In this document: one piece after another, positions 60,701-64,000 of the stretch
Position numbering within the stretch: the first letter of the stretch is position 1
Layout of the letters: each line of letters starts with the position of its first letter
Source of the DNA: Sycobia sp. Sy_11
Lineage: Eukaryota > Arthropoda > Insecta > Hymenoptera > Epichrysomallidae
Reading direction: 5' to 3'
NCBI GenBank assembly: GCA_018907035.1
Contig: JACCIC010000004.1
Location: 7,524,001-7,588,000, forward strand
DNA: 64,000 nt
Program-made: the position numbers and the translations under genes
Notes under the pieces: generated by a model
Told to the model about the DNA's origin: nothing
Databases searched by the model: none
The model's input: only the letters and a program-made list of their open reading frames with translations

Positions 60701-63463
60701 CGCTTTTTTCGCAAATTTGTCGACTTATTCATTTCTTTCAATACGCGGTATGCAGGAATCAAAAAAATATTATGTTTCCTCATTCTAATCTACAAATCGC
60801 ACCTTCATCGCTTGATTCTGGTTCTCATAAGGAAAAATATAGTCCTTACTTAATACGAAAAGGCTTTTTTACGAAGCTCGTTGCAACCCTCGGCTTCGCC
60901 TCGGGCCGCAAATCTCTCGTTTTATAAATATTTACATTTTTTATAATTGACTCCCATATTTCAAATACTAAGTTGTGATCTGACATCCTATAACAACTTA
61001 GAATATCAAACAGGAGATTTTTAATTATCAAGTGTATCTCACAAATCTTGATTGTTTGGTTAGGTGATATTATTTCACTTTTTTCTATGAAAGTGATACT
61101 TTTATTATTAAAAAGATTATTCTTCGCCCTCCGTTGCATAGTCTAACTTTTCTAAACATATTGTATCCTAGAAAGAGAATATGCTTTGTTCTCGTCAGGC
61201 AAGATTCGACAGAGATGCAGATATCGATATTTCTTAATTTTGTTTGTAGATCTAGATGTCTTTGTTTGAGGCTACGAACATTCCAAAAAATAATTTCCAC
61301 GTCTCTAGATTTTATCATAAAGAATTTTTTGTGTTCGCGAATAATGAAAATAATAAAGAATATGTGTTAATAATATAAGGGTGAAAATAATAAGACACTT
61401 GACTAGTTTCACAAATAACGATAAATTGATAACTACGATCGTTTCGGCTATTACACCATTATCAAGGTACAAAAGTGAAATAGTTATTTGTGAAACTAGC
61501 CAAGTGTGTTACTATTTTAACCCTTATATTAATACATATTCTTTATTATTTATGTAACCTAAACAGGCCCGGATTAGAACTACATGCCACATTACGTGCC
61601 TCTAAAGGATCATAACAGGGCCTGTCCACGCCCTGTTCTGTACGCTCAAATAAAATGTGATCGTTATAACGCAGCATATCATGACAGAAGTTTTGACAGC
61701 AATTTTTCATAACATAACAATGTTTATACTTCAGTTGTGAAAGACGATTGTTTAACGAACTTACTGTTACGATCGACAATCATAATTTTCCTAATAGTTG
61801 TATATTATAAAAAAAATTACGACTGTGATTTACAAAATCGAAGCGGTCAACATCGCGAAACACCTGTAGATAAGGACAGATGATATGATCATATATCTTC
61901 TCAGATTTAACATTTCCTGAACCGAATTGATTCAAACATACTTTACCAACAGTGTCTAACAGATTTCTTGCTGCTTGAAATTGAGCTTGTTATGTGTATA
62001 TATTGACAAAGCACTATCTAATGCATTAAAATAATAAAAAAATAAATATTCTTTAATAAATAAAACTTGTTGGATTATTTTTTCAATTGTTAAATTGTCA
62101 AAAAATATTTTTTAAAGAGACTTACAAATATGCCGCTTACTTTATGCGTTACGAAATAAAAATTGCTACAATCGTAATAGGAAATAAATTTTTTTTTCTC
62201 TAAAATAACAAAATCTCCAAAAATGTTAAGTTAAGCATCCAAAGCAAATGTTTAAGATTTCAAAGAAATAACTCGCCCACTGGCCAATGTAAATGAAAAT
62301 TTAATGTTTAGTAGAAAAGATAGTATTAAGATTTATATTGCAATTATCATAAATAAAACTATGCATAAAGTGGATGAATTTTCAATAATTTAAATAAAAA
62401 TTTATATACACGCCTATAAATATCGTCACAAATACGGCTCTTCATTAAAGACCTAATTGAAATAATAAACACACATATATATTTTTTATCTCCTGACCTG
62501 AAAATATTTATCAGGATCATCCATCAGTGCAACCAGAAGGGAAAGGCTCTTGACAACAGTAACTCTGACCGTACATTCCTTATCATCTAGCAGCATCTGC
62601 TGAAGCATAGATAGCATAAGAGAGTTTCTAACTTCACTCTTTGTGTAAATTGCCAAGGAGGCGCAGTACTCGGCCGCGAGTAACCGGCGCTCAGAATATT
62701 TATGCTGACTTTGTTCCCAGCATAGACTAAGTACCTCCTCGTTATCCGTCGGCTCCTGTTCCAACTTTGCAACTGTTGATAATCCTTAAACACAAGATTT
62801 AATTATCAAAGTTAGATTTCTCTGTAGCTTCGATTAAATTCTGATTTCGAAAAATTATTACAGATATGTAAAAAATATATCTTCAATATATAATAAAATT
62901 TCTCTGATCAGTAAGAAACACATTAATAAAATTTATTAAAAATCTTCTATTATTTAATAGCTTAAAGCAAATTACATTTAAAGCAAATGTCTTACAAAAT
63001 TATTATTATATTATTTTTTTTAAACTAAATCAACATGCTCAAAGAAAAGTTAATGCTGTCAATTATTGTGATATGTAAAAATTTAATATTCTTCAAAACA
63101 AGTTCCTCTTAAACCATGAATGCTACTCAAAATAAATAAAAATCATCCCCACCTGCAAGTATCATTTGCCGTTCATCGTCGATTGGACGCTTTTGCAGAT
63201 TAAATAGAATTTGCAGCAGTTTCTCGCGTTCCTGGAAGTTGGACTGTAACTTTACGACGCTCAATAACAACGGTATGACCTCTTCACGTTTGTTTAAAAT
63301 TACATTAGGTACAATGCGTGGAAGCGTGTGCGTCGCTATCTCGAGTAAGGTGTCGCGATTTATTCCATCCTTAAGTGGTTCCTCAATCAGCTGGGCCACG
63401 CGTGCAGGTGCGCGATTTTGGCAGAGCCACAGTACCTGGCATCTAAAACTCTCCGGTAGATAC
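46452..63463 (-). CDS. RELCH: RELCH homologue (LisH/HEAT-repeat RAB11-binding protein), C-terminal part, 10 exons
   Basis: RELCH (KIAA1468) is a HEAT-repeat protein. In mammals it links RAB11 recycling endosomes to the trans-Golgi via OSBP for non-vesicular cholesterol transfer. Minus-strand exons, 5' to 3': 63463-63153, 62772-62498, 58295-57977, 55207-55054, 54960-54837, 50781-50511, 48530-48395, 47719-47520, 47388-47127, 46599-46452. All introns are GT-AG and every phase joins, giving 732 codons plus TAA. Diagnostic blocks are ILFNLQKRPIDDERQMI, CWEQSQHKYSERRLLAAEYC, MLQQMLLDD, DDPDKY, GVVHTKSSVKCATALLF and a basic end (SIFRKK). The alpha-helical repeats match the vertebrate order. The N-terminal LisH region lies beyond the right edge. 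No stop or frameshift is present, so the gene looks intact, with introns up to 4.2 kb loaded with transposon relics. Confidence 0.93.
47127..47388 (-). CDS. RELCH: RELCH exon 9 of 10
   Basis: The acceptor is gttttttag and the donor GGATAG|GTAAAT; 262 nt. It encodes NIDLAHALIEAYSVLVYC and AILPGLKYLDTLVNQVVP, matching the family's HLFEAYSAL...LPGLRCL region. Confidence 0.92.
47520..47719 (-). CDS. RELCH: RELCH exon 8 of 10
   Basis: The acceptor is tctgcag and the donor GAAGAGA|GTAAGT; 200 nt. It encodes VKSAAVQVLGKLITESEA, a charged helix (REAKDKARLTLETIV) and LTLASIAPYCPQNYVEE, a HEAT-like helix pair. Confidence 0.92.
48395..48530 (-). CDS. RELCH: RELCH exon 7 of 10
   Basis: The acceptor is ttttcag and the donor GATCC|GTAAGA; 136 nt. 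It encodes VVHTKSSVKCATALLF and DKFVDVRIASAIVTLANDTD, aligned to the vertebrate VVHTSALVRC region. Confidence 0.92.
48531..50510 (-). other. RELCH intron 6
   Basis: A GT-AG intron of 1980 bases that holds the mariner relic near 49.9-50.2 kb. The part 48600-49870 has no recognisable repeat. Confidence 0.7.
49880..50240 (+). mobile_element. mariner relic in a RELCH intron
   Basis: A stretch beginning near gattcaaaagtaaggtcagt, resembling the terminal repeat of some mariner groups, leads to coding remnants. These include KTYGLPDRQVFRRYKVF and then VRKTSKTRT, which match the helix-turn-helix part of mariner transposases (YG...RTQVFRWF...). Only the N-terminal third is visible, with stops. No second terminal repeat was found. 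Confidence 0.5.
50511..50781 (-). CDS. RELCH: RELCH exon 6 of 10
   Basis: The acceptor is tttttag and the donor GGATG|GTAATA; 271 nt. It runs from VVPVFKPHVEAIEHELLALT to FQEHVLSGLWDG. The final Gly codon is split and completed by the next exon's GVVHT motif. Confidence 0.92.
51953..53186 (-). mobile_element. mariner transposon, full length but dead (1234 bp)
   Basis: The ends are inverted repeats: TTGGGTGTACAAGTTCACAG at 51953 and, read from 53186 on the minus strand, TTGGTAGTACAAGTAAG with CCAGCGTTT. TA flanks both sides (51951-51952 and 53187-53188), as Tc1/mariner insertion requires. The minus-strand transposase has its start region at 52959 (RKSAAEAYRLLLETYEAES, CREWFKRFKSGDFKVE), then TGDEKWIYHYKPKR around the first catalytic Asp (52530) and ENARAHVAASM around the second (52250). 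Frames are broken by stops and indels from about 52777 on. Length is close to the 1.3 kb usual for mariners. Confidence 0.92.
52777..52959 (-). pseudogene. mariner transposase N-terminal fragment
   Basis: 60 open codons from ATG to a stop after KELDKG. They hold the paired helix-turn-helix region with CREWFKRFKSGDF, which binds the terminal repeats in live mariners. The catalytic DD(34)D domain is further along in other frames. Confidence 0.85.
54837..54960 (-). CDS. RELCH: RELCH exon 5 of 10
   Basis: The acceptor is gttgacag and the donor TATAAG|GTTTGT; 124 nt. It encodes LDLVEISQSLNAAQENIVIE and TYLQAFCLGFGTYITQYK and ends in phase 0. Confidence 0.88.
55054..55207 (-). CDS. RELCH: RELCH exon 4 of 10
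   Basis: The acceptor is attttag and the donor AAACT|GTAAGT; 154 nt. It encodes a less conserved stretch with FEFKSLGGPSIVNPKVFYE and TWDDYNWPELDWLSDK. It is too short to appear as an ORF but is in phase on both sides. Confidence 0.88.
55208..57976 (-). other. RELCH intron 3
   Basis: A GT-AG intron of 2769 bases with one TA microsatellite. No transposon is recognised. Confidence 0.75.
57662..57709. repeat. (TA)n microsatellite
   Basis: About 23 TA units in the RELCH intron upstream of exon 4. The ORF ending in alternating Tyr/Ile is an artefact. Confidence 0.95.
57977..58295 (-). CDS. RELCH: RELCH exon 3 of 10
   Basis: The acceptor is tttttag and the donor AAAGTT|GTGAGT; 319 nt, starting in phase 0 with CEELALTAMDDVSAEVIETA. 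It holds the HEAT helix pair VLAQWAVSLRRLHSHLLPR and a Ser-rich linker near TSSSPSKDH. Confidence 0.92.
58404..58570 (+). mobile_element. tRNA-derived SINE, copy 1
   Basis: It starts with a degenerate tRNA-like part: A-box region GCTCGATCGCTAGAGCG, anticodon loop CTAGTAA, B-box GAGTACAAGCC. A tail shared with copy 2 follows (aatttacatgtgctttg, acaaacaca, gtagatctcc). The B box has a changed base, and the 3' end is lost or diverged. Confidence 0.75.
58632..58833 (+). mobile_element. tRNA-derived SINE, copy 2 (complete)
   Basis: 202 bases with a clear A-box region (GCCTCGATTACTAGAGCGA), anticodon loop CTAGTAA as in tRNA-Thr(AGT), and B box GAGTTCAATCC. A unique body (gtagacctccgtcgctgatt, ggaagcataagtagag) leads to ataacat plus an A run at the 3' end. 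Such SINEs are transcribed by RNA polymerase III from the internal A and B boxes and moved by LINE machinery. Confidence 0.85.
58900..59450 (+). pseudogene. LINE-like coding remnant
   Basis: An open frame to 59448 includes THTWLDRLLINLLLRS and PLAARHDAVELSLTI, which recall the end of the apurinic endonuclease domain in jockey-like LINEs. Further frames to 59800 include SGPDNIS. The match is weak and stops follow. Confidence 0.35.
60300..60450 (-). pseudogene. LINE ORF2 C-terminal fragment
   Basis: The minus strand encodes CGSASEDINHIIWDCSLYVT followed by ERAGLI, the Cys/His motif after the RT of jockey-like LINEs (CxC...DxxHxxxxCxxY). It lies downstream of the endonuclease fragment on the same strand, with the RT between them deleted. 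Confidence 0.65.
60774..60929. repeat. Dispersed repeat shared with 16170-16326
   Basis: Second copy, lying between two LINE coding fragments on the minus strand. It ends with ctcggcttcgcctcgggccg and a short AT stretch. Confidence 0.8.
61085..61318 (-). pseudogene. LINE endonuclease-domain N-terminal fragment
   Basis: The minus frame contains IIFWNVRSLKQRHLDLQTKL, then DICISVESCLT and FLGYNMFRK. The first block carries the conserved WN of APE-type endonucleases, and ESCLT stands where ESWLT is usual. The fragment ends at a stop without the catalytic C-terminal part. Confidence 0.75.
61351..61551. repeat. Long hairpin (about 70-bp arms)
   Basis: The left arm 61351-61420 and right arm 61484-61551 are inverted copies with only a few differences (e.g. 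ctagtttcacaaataac versus gttatttgtgaaactag). The 63-base loop contains CGTTTCGGCTATTACACCAT, a motif partly repeated at 63915. Confidence 0.85.
62498..62772 (-). CDS. RELCH: RELCH exon 2 of 10
   Basis: The acceptor is caacag and the donor TTTCAG|GTCAGG; 275 nt. It encodes CWEQSQHKYSERRLLAAEYC in two adjoining helices, then SLMLSMLQQMLLDDKECTV and ends at DDPDKYFQ. Confidence 0.93.
63153..63463 (-). CDS. RELCH: RELCH exon 1 of 10 in window
   Basis: The acceptor is gtgtag|G and the donor GCAG|GTGGGG; 311 nt, and the first base completes a codon from an exon outside the window. It encodes YLPESFRCQVLWLCQNR, VAQLIEEPLKDGINRDTL and ends FNLQKRPIDDERQMILA, the strongest RELCH signature. Confidence 0.92.
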
Positions 63464-64000
63464 CTACACATGATTAACAAAATAGCATGTAATAACTTGA
63501 AATAATGTAAATCTGATGTCTAAAATTTGTTCCCAACTGTATTCAAGATTTTATAAATCTAGATATGGTATAACAATTTAATCAAAAGATTCAAATACAT
63601 CAATGTCTTACATGGTATAGTTTTTAGTTATTGTCTATGAGTTCAACGGCAATATAAATACAAGAAACTTAGGCAGAAGTTAAGTGTGTAAATTGTTATA
63701 TTGTAAAAAATCATTGTCAAATATTTTGTCAAATTTTGTGGCGTTATTGTCAAACTTCACTCAAACATTTTCAGAAGGGAATAAGAACATATACTAATTC
63801 AAAAAAATTAAAATTAAAAATTTTATTTATGTAAAATATTTATTAATTTAGTTCAAAAAAAGAGAGGAAACTGATTGATGCAAGCTAGTTTATTTTTAAC
63901 TTTTATTGGTACCAACGTTTCGGCTCACATAGACAGTCCTTATTAAGGCAAGAACAATTTTCTTCCATATATGAAAAGTACACTTGTCATTTATAAAAAT
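63464..64000 (-). other. RELCH upstream intron, right edge
   Basis: AT-rich intronic sequence running off the window. It contains an ACGTTTCGGCT motif at 63915 like that in the hairpin at 61351-61551. Confidence 0.6.

Larger units (their letters stand above)
58296..62497 (-). other. RELCH intron 2
   Basis: A GT-AG intron of 4202 bases, the most repeat-loaded in the gene: two SINEs, several LINE fragments, a dispersed repeat and a long hairpin. The part 61560-62450 has no recognised feature. Confidence 0.75.

Noticed and set aside
1..64000. CRISPR arrays, bacterial operons or rRNA genes
   Set aside because: No regularly spaced repeats, Shine-Dalgarno-led gene clusters or rRNA-like sequence were seen.

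Overview
The window looks like nuclear DNA from an insect. It is AT-rich and intron-rich, full of dinucleotide microsatellites and decayed transposons. Two genes are conserved animal genes with canonical GT-AG introns, and the repeat types (mariner, piggyBac-like, Polinton-type PolB, Ty3/gypsy, jockey-like LINE, tRNA-derived SINE) fit an arthropod. GC-rich coding exons set in very AT-rich introns recall hymenopteran genomes, but I cannot fix the order from this sequence. No prokaryotic features, operons or CRISPR arrays are present.

Layout. 1-9599: non-coding, with microsatellites, an inverted repeat (4401-4613) and a GC-richer island near 7.3-7.9 kb. 9600-14711 (+): the last four coding exons of an SLC6-family Na+/Cl--coupled transporter; its 5' exons are not visible and probably lie left of the window. 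12.9-27 kb: non-coding, with a fold-back repeat family, a SINE fragment and an integrase fragment. 27.5-34.4 kb: a degenerate block around a Polinton/Maverick-type DNA polymerase B pseudogene and a small companion ORF. 34.4-41.0 kb: a broken Ty3/gypsy LTR retrotransposon landscape that interrupts that small ORF. It includes a duplicated leucine-rich segment, one copy of which lies between a primer-binding site and the 3' LTR. 43-45.8 kb: an unrecognised Lys/Glu-rich ORF, a repeat shared with 27.5 kb and a 631-bp piggyBac-like MITE. 46452-63463 (-): ten exons, 732 codons plus stop, of the C-terminal part of RELCH (LisH/HEAT-repeat RAB11-binding protein). The 5' part continues past the right edge. 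Its introns hold two mariner relics, two SINEs and several LINE relics.

The two host genes are unrelated and converge on a roughly 32-kb repeat-rich gap. The mobile elements are broken by stops, frameshifts and altered catalytic residues, so I regard them as fossils. The most unusual features are the LTR element carrying a leucine-rich segment also found 4.8 kb away, the intron-like 85-bp gap inside PolB, and several compact inverted-repeat elements.
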